Source of the DNA: CAISIP01 sp031383745
GTDB taxonomy: Bacteria; Pseudomonadota; Gammaproteobacteria; Burkholderiales; Burkholderiaceae_C
Length of the DNA stretch: 58,339 nucleotides
Direction: 5' to 3'
Assembly (NCBI GenBank): GCA_031383745.1
Contig: JANMZX010000200.1
Coordinates: forward strand, 1 to 58,339
This document shows positions 1 through 9,078 of this stretch, one piece after another (the stretch's first letter is position 1; every line of letters starts with the position of its first letter). Both the position numbers and the translations under genes were made by a program. Below the pieces are notes generated by a model that searched no databases, had not been told where the DNA came from, and saw only the letters and a list, made by a program, of their open reading frames with translations.

Positions 1-1
1 G

Positions 2-742
2 ATCGAGCCTTTCCTGGCCGAGCCGGTGATCGTGGACGAGTTGGGCCTGCAAAATGCTCCGCGTATCGTCGCCGCACAGGACGGTCGCGTTCTGCTGACC
101 CGCGGCGACCGCGCCTACGCACGCGGCCAGACCGGTACGCCGCTGCTGGATGCGCCTGGCAAACAGCTGGAGTTCCGCATCTTCCGCAATGCCACGCCGC
201 TCAAGGACCCGACCACCGGCGAAATCCTCGGCTACGAGGCCCAGTACGTCGGCAAGGCGGTGCTGGTGCGCAGCGAGTCGACCCAGAGCGTCACCGACAA
301 GGCCGGCAAGGAGAGCACGGAGATCGTTCCTGCCACGATCGACATCCTGGCCGCCAAGGAAGAAATGCGGGTTGGCGACCGGTTGTTGCCGGAGCCGGCC
401 CGGGAGTTGCTGAGTTATGCACCACGCGCACCCAGCGGCTCGGTGGACGGACGCATCGTGTCGGTCTATGGCAGCGCCGTCGTCAACGCCGCACAAAACC
501 AGGTCGTGGTGATCAACAAGGGCAGCCGCGACGGCATGGAACGCGGCACGGTGTTGGCGATCCAGAAGTACGGTGAACGTCTGGTCGACAAGACCGACGC
601 AACCAGACCGGCGATGAAACTGCCCGACGAGCGCAATGGCTTGCTGATGGTGTTTCGCACCTTCGACCGGCTGTCGTATGCACTGGTCCTCGATATCACC
701 GATGGTGTCAAGGTTGGCGACCGGCTGATCAACCCGCGTTGA
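2..742 (+). CDS. LysM-domain family protein, C-terminal part (5' end outside window)
   Basis: An open frame enters from the window edge (first full codon at position 2) and ends in TGA at 742, so only the C-terminal 246 or so residues are visible. The conserved piece reads as periplasmic beta-rich sequence, with repeated short motifs such as VGDRLLPEP near the middle and VGDRLINPR at the end. I identify it by its place directly upstream of dprA, where Burkholderiales carry a LysM peptidoglycan-binding protein, and by its resemblance to the C-terminal half of that family. The LysM repeat itself would lie upstream of the window and is not seen. Its likely role is cell-wall binding in the periplasm; this is family inference. 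Confidence 0.7.
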   Translation: MEPFLAEPVIVDELGLQNAPRIVAAQDGRVLLTRGDRAYARGQTGTPLLDAPGKQLEFRIFRNATPLKDPTTGEILGYEAQYVGKAVLVRSESTQSVTDKAGKESTEIVPATIDILAAKEEMRVGDRLLPEPARELLSYAPRAPSGSVDGRIVSVYGSAVVNAAQNQVVVINKGSRDGMERGTVLAIQKYGERLVDKTDATRPAMKLPDERNGLLMVFRTFDRLSYALVLDITDGVKVGDRLINPR

Positions 743-764
743 CCACGCCGCGTGGCGCGTGGTC
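741..764 (+). terminator. Hairpin just after the LysM gene
   Basis: A perfect 8-bp inverted repeat, GACCACGC (741-748) and GCGTGGTC (757-764), with an 8-nt loop, starts inside the stop codon of the upstream gene. The downstream sequence has only scattered T residues, so this would be a weak intrinsic terminator or an RNA-stabilising hairpin between the LysM gene and dprA. Confidence 0.4.
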
Positions 765-811
765 CGTCCTTGCTGTCCTGAGCACACCGCGCGCCCCTGC
801 TGCCTGCGCCG

Positions 812-1993
812 ATGATCGACCGTGACGAGTTGACCGCCTGGCTGCGGCTCACATTGACCGCAGGCGTGGGCAACACCGCGGCGCGCCGCCTGCTGACCGC
901 GTTCGGTTCACCGGAAGCGGTGTTCCGGCAGCCCGAGGACGCCGTGCTGCAGGTGCTGGGCCCGGCCCAGGCAAGTGCCCTGGCTGCGCAAGTCCCGCAA
1001 CTGTCCGCGCTGGTGGAGGCCACGCTGGACTGGCTCGGTCCGGCAGCCGCTTCCACTGACGACCCCGCACGCAACCTGGTCTGCCTGGGGGACCCGCGAT
1101 ATCCGGCAGGATTGCTGGCCATGGAGGATCCGCCACTGCTGCTCTATTGCCTGGGCGGGCCAGCCGGCGACCCCAGGGGCGGTGCCGATCCGGACGACGC
1201 GACGATTGCGTGGTTCAACGAGGCCTGCAGCCGCAGCGTGGCGATTGTCGGGAGCCGCAATCCGACACCCCAGGGGGCGGAAAACGCCCACGCGTTCGGC
1301 AAGGCGCTGGCCGAAGCCGGCCTGACCGTGGTGTCCGGAATGGCGCTGGGCGTGGACGGCGCAGCCCACAGGGGGGCGCTGGAGGGTGTGGCTGCAGACT
1401 CCGGCCGAGCGGCCACCATCGCGGTCGTCGGAACAGGGCTGGACCGTGTGTACCCGAAACGCCACCTGGAGCTTGCGCGACTGATCGCGCGTCGCGGGCT
1501 GATCTTCAGCGAATACCCGATCGGCACGCCGCCCCTGGCGCCCAACTTCCCCCGACGCAACCGGCTGATCGCCGGCATCACGCGCGGCACGCTGGTCGTC
1601 GAAGCCGCACTGCAATCGGGTTCGCTGATCACGGCGCGTCTGGCGGTGGAACAGGGCAAGGATGTGTTCGCCATCCCTGGCTCGATCCATTCGGCCCAGT
1701 CGCGCGGTTGCCATACCTTGATCAAGCAAGGAGCCAAGCTGGTGGAGTCGGCACAGGATGTGCTGGAAGAATGGGGCTGGGCGAGCGCGTCCCCAGCGGC
1801 CAGCGGCAACACGGCCGCGCCGGACAGCGATCTTCTTGAAGCCCTCGGCTTCGACCCGGTAGGCCTGGACGCGCTGCTGGCACGCACCGGCCTGGACACA
1901 GCGCACCTGCAGGCGCAGTTGATGGCACTGGAACTCGACGGCCACGTCGCACGCCTCCCCGGGGGCGTGTTCCAGCGGATCGGCTCCGCCTGA
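812..1993 (+). CDS. dprA: DNA processing protein DprA
   Basis: DprA binds incoming single-stranded DNA and loads RecA during natural transformation. The 393-residue product has a helical N-terminal domain (about 1-80), the DprA Rossmann-like core (about 130-325) with AIVGSRNPTPQG, GMALGVDGAAH and FPRRNRLIAGI, and a C-terminal winged helix (about 335-390), which is the full architecture and normal length. The start ATG at 812 gives MIDRDELTAW, typical of betaproteobacterial DprA, although no clear ribosome binding site precedes it. It lies 69 nt after the LysM gene and 51 nt before smg, the usual order in this group. With the pilin near 45 kb it fits a possibly competent organism, but competence itself is inference. 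Confidence 0.95.
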   Translation: MIDRDELTAWLRLTLTAGVGNTAARRLLTAFGSPEAVFRQPEDAVLQVLGPAQASALAAQVPQLSALVEATLDWLGPAAASTDDPARNLVCLGDPRYPAGLLAMEDPPLLLYCLGGPAGDPRGGADPDDATIAWFNEACSRSVAIVGSRNPTPQGAENAHAFGKALAEAGLTVVSGMALGVDGAAHRGALEGVAADSGRAATIAVVGTGLDRVYPKRHLELARLIARRGLIFSEYPIGTPPLAPNFPRRNRLIAGITRGTLVVEAALQSGSLITARLAVEQGKDVFAIPGSIHSAQSRGCHTLIKQGAKLVESAQDVLEEWGWASASPAASGNTAAPDSDLLEALGFDPVGLDALLARTGLDTAHLQAQLMALELDGHVARLPGGVFQRIGSA

Positions 1994-2032
1994 GCAGGTG
2001 CAGCCGGTGCGGCCCGTCCGGCGCAACTGCGC

Positions 2033-2038
2033 TATATT
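2033..2038 (+). promoter_or_regulatory. Candidate -10 element giving a leaderless smg transcript
   Basis: TATATT lies six bases before the smg ATG at 2045. If used as a sigma-70 -10 box, transcription would begin at or within a base or two of the start codon. No ribosome binding site is visible in the six-base gap GAGGCC apart from its GAGG. No convincing -35 hexamer is found 17 bases upstream. Confidence 0.4.
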
Positions 2039-2044
2039 GAGGCC

Positions 2045-2545
2045 ATGTTCGAAGTCCTGGTGTTCGTCTACGAAAACTACTGGCGCGGCGACGCCTGCCC
2101 CCAATGGGAGCAACTCGGTCGCAAACTGAGTGCGGTTGGATTCGAACCCGAGGAAATCCAGGAGGCACTAGCCTGGCTGACCGGCTTGACCGTGGCCACG
2201 CGCGGGGCGCAACACCCCGCCACCCAGAGCCCTGCGGCGCAGGATCCGCACCTGCTTGCCCAGAGCGCCACCGCCCACAGCATGCGGGTCTATTCCGTCG
2301 ACGAGCAAAACCGGCTCGGCCCGGAATGCCTGGGTTTCCTGCACTTCATGGAATCGGCCCAGGTGCTCCCGGCGGCGATGCGCGAAGTGGTGATCGATCG
2401 CGCGATGGCCTCCAGCAGCGACATGCTGGGGCTCGAGGACCTCAAGATCATCGTGCTGATGGTCTACTGGAGCTTCGGCCAGGAACCCGACGCGCTGGTG
2501 CTAGACGAGTTGTGCGACGACCCGGAAGACCGCATCGCCCATTGA
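2045..2545 (+). CDS. smg: Smg family protein (DUF494)
   Basis: A 166-residue protein opening MFEVLVFVYENYW, the hallmark start of the Smg/DUF494 family, followed by GFEPEEIQEALAWL and a conserved acidic C-terminal half (YSVDEQNRLGPECLGFL, then LEDLKIIVLMVYW). Smg is a small cytoplasmic protein conserved next to dprA in gamma- and betaproteobacteria; its biochemical function is unknown. Here it follows dprA by 51 nt but has its own -10-like element directly before the ATG. In many relatives topA comes next; here a DUF1631 gene faces it instead, with 19 nt between the stop codons. Confidence 0.93.
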   Translation: MFEVLVFVYENYWRGDACPQWEQLGRKLSAVGFEPEEIQEALAWLTGLTVATRGAQHPATQSPAAQDPHLLAQSATAHSMRVYSVDEQNRLGPECLGFLHFMESAQVLPAAMREVVIDRAMASSSDMLGLEDLKIIVLMVYWSFGQEPDALVLDELCDDPEDRIAH

Positions 2546-2564
2546 CCGGCCGGCTGCGGTCTGT

Positions 2565-5078
2565 TCAGCCCAGCAGCCGTTCCGGGTTGGCTTCGATCTT
2601 GGCCAGCGCGTCACGTGTGGCGCGCACGGTCAGCGCTTCCTCTTCCTGCGGCAGCAACAGCCCCGCCTGCAGGTAGGCCGCCAGGCGACCAGCCTGAATC
2701 AGGTAGGTGTGACCGTCGCTGGACGCGAACAGATGCAGTTGCTTGCGTTCGCTGCGCCAGGCGAACTGCACCTTGGTGACCCGCCCGCTGTGGTCCAGCG
2801 TGAACCACGCACCCAGTTCCAGTTCCTGCGCCCAGGCCAGCATCGCGTTGGTCGGTTTGGACCCGCCGTTGGCGACGACGTCGATGGTTGCAGGATCGAT
2901 GCCGAGCATCAGCTCGATGCTTTCGGCATCCAGCGGCAGGTCACCCATGCCGTCTTCGCTGACGAAGTCCTCCAGGTTGGCGAGGCGCTTGGCCATCGCC
3001 TCGATCTGGGCCTGCGGAATCGCCTGCGTCTTGGACAGGAAGGCATCGGCCAGGGTATCGCTGACCGTCTTGATGTGGATGTCCTGCTGGCTGGGCGCCA
3101 TTCCCAGCAAGGTCATGCCGCTGCGCAGGCGCTGCAGCAGCTTGGGCAGATCCTGGATCACCCGGGCGCGGTCGACGCGGTTGGGCTTGGCGCTGGCGGC
3201 CCACACCAGGTCGGTGGCGGTTTTCTTGAGGTCCAGCGTTTCCGCGTGTTGCACACCCTTGCGGATCGCCGCCACGGCCAGCACCTCGGCCCACACCTTG
3301 AACAGGAAGGTGCGGATTTCTTCACGCACCGGGACGTCCTTGAGCGTGTTGCGCATTTCGATCGTGTACTGGATCGTGAGCGTTTCCTTTTGCTCGACCT
3401 GCTGCGCCACGCTGACCACCTTCTGGGTCGCACCACTGCCAGCCAGGAACTTCTGCAGGAACTTCTGGAACTCGGCATAAACCAGTTCGTATACGCGCTT
3501 GCCGGTTTCCGGATACTGCTCGATCACCTGCACGACGCGTTTGATTTCCTTTTCGAGCGCGCCGCCCTGGATCCCGCTGGCGTCAAAACCCATCACGCAC
3601 GAACCCATGCGGTCGATCAACTGCCGCGCCGGATGGTTCGCCGTTCCGAAGAAGTCGGGTTCCGCCAGCGCGACGCGCAACACCGGCATCTGCAAGCGGG
3701 CAAACCAGACCCGAATACCCGGCGGGATGCGTTCCTCCTGCAGGATCGCCTGGAACATCAGCGCGACGATCTCGATGGTGGCCTTTTCGCCCTTGGTTTC
3801 AGCCTTGTTCTTGAGTTCGGCCGTCTGCTCCCGCAATTGGCCTGCGACCCGCGCGACGCCAGCCGGGGTGTAATCCTCGATCATGGTGCCGCTGGCACCG
3901 TAGGCCGCGACGTTGTTTTCCACCCGGGCCGAAATGGCTGCTGCCAGGGCCGGTGAAGCCGGTTCGTACGAAGTGGCGTCGAATTCCGGGCCGACCCGGC
4001 CGATCAGCAGGCGTTTGAGCTGCCCCAACACCCCCTGCGCCCGGCTGCGCGCCCGTGCGAGCGGTGTCGCAGAGGTCATCATCCGGGTCTCGTCATGGGT
4101 CATCGGATGCCCCATCGGCCCCGGCGCCTGCCGAGAACCCAACTGCTGGGCACCGGTTTCCATCGTCGGATCCCGGGCCCAGGACGGTCGCATGGGCGTT
4201 TGTGCACCCGCTGGCTGCGCAGGGCGTGGCCCGTCATGGGCTGGTCCGACCGCCGGGCGGGCACCGCCGCTGGGTTGGAAACCACCGCGCGACGAACCAC
4301 CGCCATCGCCCGCCTGGCGGCCATAACCGCTGCTGTGGCCGGCTTCGTCGTGGTGGTCTTGCGGAAGAACCGAATCCGCTGCCGCCCGGGTGGACGGAAA
4401 TGGACGCGCCGCGCTGCCCTGCACACCGGAGCGGCGTACCCGATCCTTCAGTTCGATCGTCGGCATCACCCCGCGTTCGATCAGGAACTCGTTGGCCTTG
4501 TGGTAGGCCTGACGCAAGCGCTCCACCAGAAGCCCCTGCACGACGTCATTCACCAGCGGCCAGCTGCCCGAGGGCATGCCGGCCGATGCCCACTGCTCGA
4601 CCAGTTCCAGCACCAGCACCTCGGGGCGCAGGATGTCGCTGCGATCCAGGTCCTCGGAACCGTCGAGGTGGCGGATCCGCAGCCGCAGGTCGTCGAGTTC
4701 GGCGCTGACCTTGTCCATGATGCGCAACACCAGGCGCGAAGCGAGGATCTTGTTTTCCACCACCTCGGTGCCGACCAGTTGCAGGCCGTCGATGTCCTGC
4801 AAGTCGGTCTTGGCGAATGCGGGTGCCGGCTGCAGCGCTTTTTGCCACCCGGCAACCGTGGCTTCGCGCCAGGTGTTTTTCACGCGCTGGTAGAAAGTCC
4901 AGGCGTCGCGTCGGACCTGCATGTCGCGCGAAGACGCCGCCTCGCCCATCAACACCGTCAGCCGCTCCTGGACCGCCGACACGATCTCAACCATCGTGCG
5001 CCCGGCATCCGCGACAAAGCGCTCCCTCGTTTCCTGGGCCACCCGGCTGTGCTGCGTCGAGAAGGGTTTAGACACCAT
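2565..5078 (-). CDS. DUF1631 family protein
   Basis: A large predicted cytoplasmic protein (837 residues) of the DUF1631 family. It is mainly helical, with a low-complexity Gly/Ser/Pro/Gln-rich linker around residues 230-340 that separates an N-terminal helical block from the conserved C-terminal region (which includes ESIELMLGIDPATID and a final beta-rich segment with TKVQFAWRSERKQL). No catalytic motif is recognisable. Relatives are sometimes mislabelled thymidine phosphorylase, and nothing here supports that. The gene starts 14 nt after secF stops on the same strand, so it is probably cotranscribed with yajC-secD-secF. Function unknown; the C-terminal part resembles a PilZ-like beta barrel only weakly. 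Confidence 0.85.
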   Translation of the reverse strand: MVSKPFSTQHSRVAQETRERFVADAGRTMVEIVSAVQERLTVLMGEAASSRDMQVRRDAWTFYQRVKNTWREATVAGWQKALQPAPAFAKTDLQDIDGLQLVGTEVVENKILASRLVLRIMDKVSAELDDLRLRIRHLDGSEDLDRSDILRPEVLVLELVEQWASAGMPSGSWPLVNDVVQGLLVERLRQAYHKANEFLIERGVMPTIELKDRVRRSGVQGSAARPFPSTRAAADSVLPQDHHDEAGHSSGYGRQAGDGGGSSRGGFQPSGGARPAVGPAHDGPRPAQPAGAQTPMRPSWARDPTMETGAQQLGSRQAPGPMGHPMTHDETRMMTSATPLARARSRAQGVLGQLKRLLIGRVGPEFDATSYEPASPALAAAISARVENNVAAYGASGTMIEDYTPAGVARVAGQLREQTAELKNKAETKGEKATIEIVALMFQAILQEERIPPGIRVWFARLQMPVLRVALAEPDFFGTANHPARQLIDRMGSCVMGFDASGIQGGALEKEIKRVVQVIEQYPETGKRVYELVYAEFQKFLQKFLAGSGATQKVVSVAQQVEQKETLTIQYTIEMRNTLKDVPVREEIRTFLFKVWAEVLAVAAIRKGVQHAETLDLKKTATDLVWAASAKPNRVDRARVIQDLPKLLQRLRSGMTLLGMAPSQQDIHIKTVSDTLADAFLSKTQAIPQAQIEAMAKRLANLEDFVSEDGMGDLPLDAESIELMLGIDPATIDVVANGGSKPTNAMLAWAQELELGAWFTLDHSGRVTKVQFAWRSERKQLHLFASSDGHTYLIQAGRLAAYLQAGLLLPQEEEALTVRATRDALAKIEANPERLLG

Positions 5079-5092
5079 GGATCAGGAAGGTT

Positions 5093-6046
5093 TCAGACTG
5101 TGGCCCCGGCATTTGGATCGTTGGGATCTACGTTCTTCTGCGGCGTCCCTTTGATCAGGTCTTCACGCTTGATGCCCAACCACATCGCAATCGCAGCACC
5201 CACAAAGACCGACGAATAAATGCCGAAGCAGATACCGATGGTAAGCGCCAACGCAAAATAGTAAAGCGTTGGACCGCCAAACAGCAGCATGGACAACACC
5301 ATGATTTGGGTCGAACCGTGGGTAATGATAGTACGGCTGATGGTGGACGTGATCGCGTTGTCGATGATCTCCACCGTATTCATCTTGCGGTAGCGCCTGA
5401 AATTCTCTCGAATCCGGTCGAAGATGACGACCGATTCGTTGACCGAATAGCCCAGCACCGCGAGTACCGCCGCCAGTACTGGCAGCGAGAATTCCCATTG
5501 AAAAAACGCAAAAAACCCCAGAATGATCACCACATCGTGCAAGTTCGCAACAATTGCCGCTACGGCAAACTTCCACTCGAAGCGCACCGCCAAGTACAGC
5601 ATGATCCCGACGACAACCATCGCCAGCGCCTTGAGCCCGTCCACGGCGAGTTCTTCACCGACCTGCGGGCCGACGAACTCCTGCCGCCGCAGAGTCGCAT
5701 CCGGATCCACCTTTTTCAGGGCCGCGAACGCCGTCTCGCTCTGTTGTGCTGAACTGACACCTTTTTGTGCCGGCAGGCGAATCATCACGTCGCGTGCCGT
5801 GCCGAAATTCTGCACCTGGATGTCGGTGTATCCGAGGCCCGCGATCACGCCGCGCACCTTGCCCACGTCAGCAGGCTGCGAATAACCGACCTCCATCACC
5901 GTTCCACCGGTGAACTCGACCGACAGGTGCAAGCCACGGCTGACCAGGAAGAAAACGGCCAGCAGAAAAGTCACCAAGGACACCACGTTGAGCAAAAACG
6001 CATGGCGCATGAACGGGATGTCGCGCCGGATCTTGAAGAATTCCAT
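5093..6046 (-). CDS. secF: Protein translocase subunit SecF
   Basis: SecF works with SecD in the inner membrane to use the proton motive force for pulling preproteins through SecYEG. The 317-residue product has TM1 near residues 18-38 (SLVTFLLAVFFLVSRG), the SecF motif VEFTGGTVMEV, a periplasmic domain, and five further TM segments including GYSVNESVVIFDRIREN, a family signature. I start at the ATG giving MEFFKIRRDIPFMRH; the open frame continues far upstream but that part lies inside secD. Only two bases separate the secD stop from this start, so translation is probably coupled. DUF1631 follows 14 nt downstream. Confidence 0.97.
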   Translation of the reverse strand: MEFFKIRRDIPFMRHAFLLNVVSLVTFLLAVFFLVSRGLHLSVEFTGGTVMEVGYSQPADVGKVRGVIAGLGYTDIQVQNFGTARDVMIRLPAQKGVSSAQQSETAFAALKKVDPDATLRRQEFVGPQVGEELAVDGLKALAMVVVGIMLYLAVRFEWKFAVAAIVANLHDVVIILGFFAFFQWEFSLPVLAAVLAVLGYSVNESVVIFDRIRENFRRYRKMNTVEIIDNAITSTISRTIITHGSTQIMVLSMLLFGGPTLYYFALALTIGICFGIYSSVFVGAAIAMWLGIKREDLIKGTPQKNVDPNDPNAGATV

Positions 6047-6048
6047 GG

Positions 6049-7941
6049 CTATTTTCCTTCCGTGGCCTTGGCCACCGGTGTGCCGCCATCCGGCCGCCAG
6101 ACCGTTCCGATCGACACGGTCTTGAGTTTCTTGACCCGCCCGTACCAGAAATTCACCAGGCCACGGGAGAAGAACACCGCAGAGAACATGCTGGTCAGGA
6201 TGCCGATGCAGTGCACCACCGCGAAGCCGCGCACCGGGCCGGAGCCGAATATCAGCAAGGCCAGCCCGGCGATCAGGGTCGTCACGTTGGAATCCAGGAT
6301 CGTGCCCCAGGCCCGTTCGTACCCGGTGTTGATGGCCGCCTGTGGCGAGGCGCCGTTGCGGAGTTCCTCCCGCACCCGCTCGTTGATCAGCACGTTGGAG
6401 TCGATGGCCATGCCCAGCGCCAGCGCCATCGCGGCCATGCCGGGCAGCGTCAGCGTAGCCTGCAGCATCGACAGCACAGACACGAGCAGCAACAGGTTCA
6501 CCCCCAACGCCACGCTGGAAAACACGCCGAACATCACGTAATACATGCACATGAAGGCCACGATGACCAGGAAGCCCCAGGTCACGCTGCTGAAGCCCTT
6601 GGCGATGTTTTCGGCTCCCAGGCTCGGGCCGATCGTGCGCTCCTCGATGATCTCCATCGGTGCCGCCAGTGAGCCTGCGCGCAGCAGCAAGGCAGTGTCG
6701 TTCGCCTCCACGGTTGTCATACGCCCGGAAATCTGCACCCGCCCGCCGCCGATCTCGCTGCGGATCACCGGGGCCGTCACGACCTCGCCCTTGCCTTTTT
6801 CGAACAGCAGGATGGCCATGCGCTTGCCGATGTTTTCACGCGTCACATCGCGAAAGATGCGCGAGCCCTTGGCATCCAGCGAGAGGTGCACGGCCGCTTC
6901 CTGCGTCTGGGTGTCGAAACCGGGCTGGGCATCGGTCAGGTTCTCGCCGGTGAGGATCACCTGCTTCTTGACGATGACCGGCTGGCTGTTGCGCTCCAGG
7001 TAGCGCTCGGACCCGAACGGCACCGGGCCGCTGCCGGACTCGGCCGCCCGGGCTTCGGCGCTCTCGTCCACCAGCCGGACCTCCAGCGTTGCCGTGCGAC
7101 CCAGGATGTCCTTGGCCTTGGCAGTGTCCTGCACACCGGGCAGCTGCACCACGATGCGGTCCAGACCCTGCTGCTGGATCACCGGTTCCGCGACGCCAAG
7201 CTCGTTGATCCGGTTGTGCAGCGTCACCATGTTCTGCTTGAGCGCCTGCTCCTGGATCGTGCGCGCCGCCGGCAGCTTGATGCTGGCTGTCAGCTTGGTC
7301 TCGGCGCCATCGGGCGCCTCGACTGTCTGCAATTCGGCGAACTGGTCTGCCAGGATACGTTTGGCCGCCTCCAGGGTCTGAGCATCGCGAAACCGGATCT
7401 CGATCGTCTGGCCAACCCGGCTGATGCCCCCGTGGCGGATGTTCTTCTCCCGCAGCACGGTGCGCAGGTCACCGGACAGCGATTCGGCCTTCTTGGTGAG
7501 GGCCGCCTGCATGTCCACCTGCAGCATGAAGTGCACGCCGCCGCGCAGATCCAGCCCCAGGTACATCGGCGCAGCGCCCAGCGCGGAAAGCCATTTTGGC
7601 GAACGCGACAGCAGGTTCAGGGCGACGATGTAGGGCGGGTCTGAGGGATCGGGGATCAAGGCCTTCTGGATGGCGTCCTTGGCCTGGAGCTGGGTGTCGG
7701 TGTTGTCGAAACGCGCCTTGATGGACGTACCCTCGAAGGTGATCGCGTCGGCGACGATGCCGGCGGCCTTGAGCGCTTCCTGCACCCGGCCCTGGGTCGC
7801 GGTGTCTACCTTGACCGTGGCCTTGGCCGCAGACACCTGCACTGCCGGCGCCTCGCCAAAGAAATTGGGCAGGGTATAGAAGATACCCACCAGCAAGGCG
7901 ATCAGGCTGACCGCGTATTTCCAGACCGGATAACGGTTCAT
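6049..7941 (-). CDS. secD: Protein translocase subunit SecD
   Basis: The 630-residue partner of SecF in the Sec accessory complex. TM1 lies at about 8-27 (KYAVSLIALLVGIFY), followed by the large periplasmic P1 region with LGLDLRGGVHFMLQVD, then the C-terminal bundle of five TM segments with the conserved GMAAMALALGMAIDSNVLI. Its length is at the long end for SecD, as in other betaproteobacteria. It sits between yajC (30 nt upstream) and secF (2 nt downstream), the standard order. Confidence 0.97.
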   Translation of the reverse strand: MNRYPVWKYAVSLIALLVGIFYTLPNFFGEAPAVQVSAAKATVKVDTATQGRVQEALKAAGIVADAITFEGTSIKARFDNTDTQLQAKDAIQKALIPDPSDPPYIVALNLLSRSPKWLSALGAAPMYLGLDLRGGVHFMLQVDMQAALTKKAESLSGDLRTVLREKNIRHGGISRVGQTIEIRFRDAQTLEAAKRILADQFAELQTVEAPDGAETKLTASIKLPAARTIQEQALKQNMVTLHNRINELGVAEPVIQQQGLDRIVVQLPGVQDTAKAKDILGRTATLEVRLVDESAEARAAESGSGPVPFGSERYLERNSQPVIVKKQVILTGENLTDAQPGFDTQTQEAAVHLSLDAKGSRIFRDVTRENIGKRMAILLFEKGKGEVVTAPVIRSEIGGGRVQISGRMTTVEANDTALLLRAGSLAAPMEIIEERTIGPSLGAENIAKGFSSVTWGFLVIVAFMCMYYVMFGVFSSVALGVNLLLLVSVLSMLQATLTLPGMAAMALALGMAIDSNVLINERVREELRNGASPQAAINTGYERAWGTILDSNVTTLIAGLALLIFGSGPVRGFAVVHCIGILTSMFSAVFFSRGLVNFWYGRVKKLKTVSIGTVWRPDGGTPVAKATEGK

Positions 7942-7971
7942 GATGGGAATTCCTGGACGCCGTGGCGTCGC

Positions 7972-8313
7972 CTACTTGATGCTTCCCTTCGGCAACACCT
8001 GGACCACTGCGCTGCGCTGGATCTGCACTTCGACACCGTTGGCAATTTCGAGGCCGAGGTGGCTGTCGCCCATCTTGGCAACCTTGCCCAGAAGGCCTCC
8101 GGCGGTCACGACCTCATCGCCCTTGGCCAGGGCGTCGATCATGGACCGGTGCTCCTTCTGCTTCTTCATCTGGGGGCGAATCATGACAAAATAAAGCACG
8201 ACGAACATCAGCACCAGGGGCAGCATGCTCATGAGCGATGACTGCATGTCCCCACCGGCAGCAGCAGGGGCGGTTTGGGCAAAAGCGGAAGAAATGAACA
8301 CAGGGAACTCCAC
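7972..8313 (-). CDS. yajC: Preprotein translocase subunit YajC
   Basis: A small (113 residue) inner-membrane protein of the SecDF-YajC complex. One TM segment (LPLVLMFVVLYFVMI) is followed by the family motif RPQMKKQKEHRSMI and a cytoplasmic domain with GDEVVTAGGLLGKV. It is the first gene of yajC-secD-secF-DUF1631. In most relatives tgt and queA lie upstream; here the upstream neighbour is a divergent nitrile hydratase operon. Confidence 0.96.
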   Translation of the reverse strand: MEFPVFISSAFAQTAPAAAGGDMQSSLMSMLPLVLMFVVLYFVMIRPQMKKQKEHRSMIDALAKGDEVVTAGGLLGKVAKMGDSHLGLEIANGVEVQIQRSAVVQVLPKGSIK

Positions 8314-8373
8314 GACAAACAGTTGATTGGATCCGCGCGCAACAGTGTTTCACCGTCTGGCAGGTAACTTTGC

Positions 8374-8379
8374 ATTGTA
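8374..8379 (-). promoter_or_regulatory. Candidate -10 element for the yajC-secDF operon
   Basis: Read on the minus strand, TACAAT lies about 60 nt before the yajC start, in the only non-coding gap (8314-8445) upstream of the sec genes. No good -35 is visible at the expected distance, so the assignment is tentative. Confidence 0.35.
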
Positions 8380-8445
8380 AGCGGCGCTGCAGCGGCCCCG
8401 GGGCTTGTAAGGCTTGTCGTCGGGAATCCACCAGGAAAGCTCACC

Positions 8446-9078
8446 ATGGCACAGAACGACGGACATGAACACGACCACTCCCATCTGGACGCCATGGACG
8501 TGCGCGTGCGCGCCCTGGAAACGCTGCTGACGCGCAAGGGTTATGTCGACCCGGCCGCGCTCGACGCGATCATCGAAACCTACGAAACCCGCATCGGCCC
8601 CCACAATGGGGCAGCCGTTGTGGCGCGTGCATGGAGCGACCCCGCGTTCCGGCAGTGGCTGCTGGCCGACGCCACTGCGGCGATTGCGTCGATGGGGTTT
8701 GGCGGACGGCAGGGCGAGCACATGGTGGCGGTCGAGAACACGCCGCAGGTGCACAACATGGTGGTGTGTACGCTGTGCAGTTGTTACCCGTGGCCGATAC
8801 TGGGCCTGCCGCCGGTCTGGTACAAGAGTGCACCCTACCGCGCCAAGGCGGTCCAGGACCCGCGCGGTGTATTGCGCGACTTCGGCGTCGAACTGCCGGC
8901 GGACACCGCGCTGCGCGTCTGGGACTCGACCGCCGAGGTGCGTTACGTGGTGATCCCGATGCGCCCGGCCGGCAGCGGCCATATGGACGAGTCGGCGCTG
9001 GCCAGCCTGGTCACCCGTGACGCGATGATCGGTACCGGCCTGGCGCTGGCGCCGCCCGCACAGGCACCCTCTGCATGA
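8446..9078 (+). CDS. nthA: Nitrile hydratase alpha subunit, cobalt type
   Basis: Nitrile hydratase converts nitriles to amides. The 210-residue alpha subunit carries the metal site VCTLCSCYPWP, with cysteines at about 108, 111 and 113. Thr rather than Ser in CTLCSC is the usual mark of the non-corrin cobalt class. The N-terminus is His-rich (HEHDHSHLD), which may help metal acquisition. An AGGAAA ribosome binding site lies 8 nt before the ATG. The gene overlaps the beta subunit gene by 4 nt (ATGA). No amidase gene is adjacent, so the onward fate of the amide is not shown here; a nitrilase-family gene at 18.4 kb is a distant candidate. Confidence 0.96.
   Translation: MAQNDGHEHDHSHLDAMDVRVRALETLLTRKGYVDPAALDAIIETYETRIGPHNGAAVVARAWSDPAFRQWLLADATAAIASMGFGGRQGEHMVAVENTPQVHNMVVCTLCSCYPWPILGLPPVWYKSAPYRAKAVQDPRGVLRDFGVELPADTALRVWDSTAEVRYVVIPMRPAGSGHMDESALASLVTRDAMIGTGLALAPPAQAPSA

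Noticed and set aside
2709..3956. A 415-codon plus-strand frame opposite the DUF1631 gene
   Set aside because: Antisense shadow with no family resemblance.
6047..6550. Upstream extension of the secF frame
   Set aside because: It lies wholly within secD; the ATG at 6046 matches the conserved SecF N-terminus.
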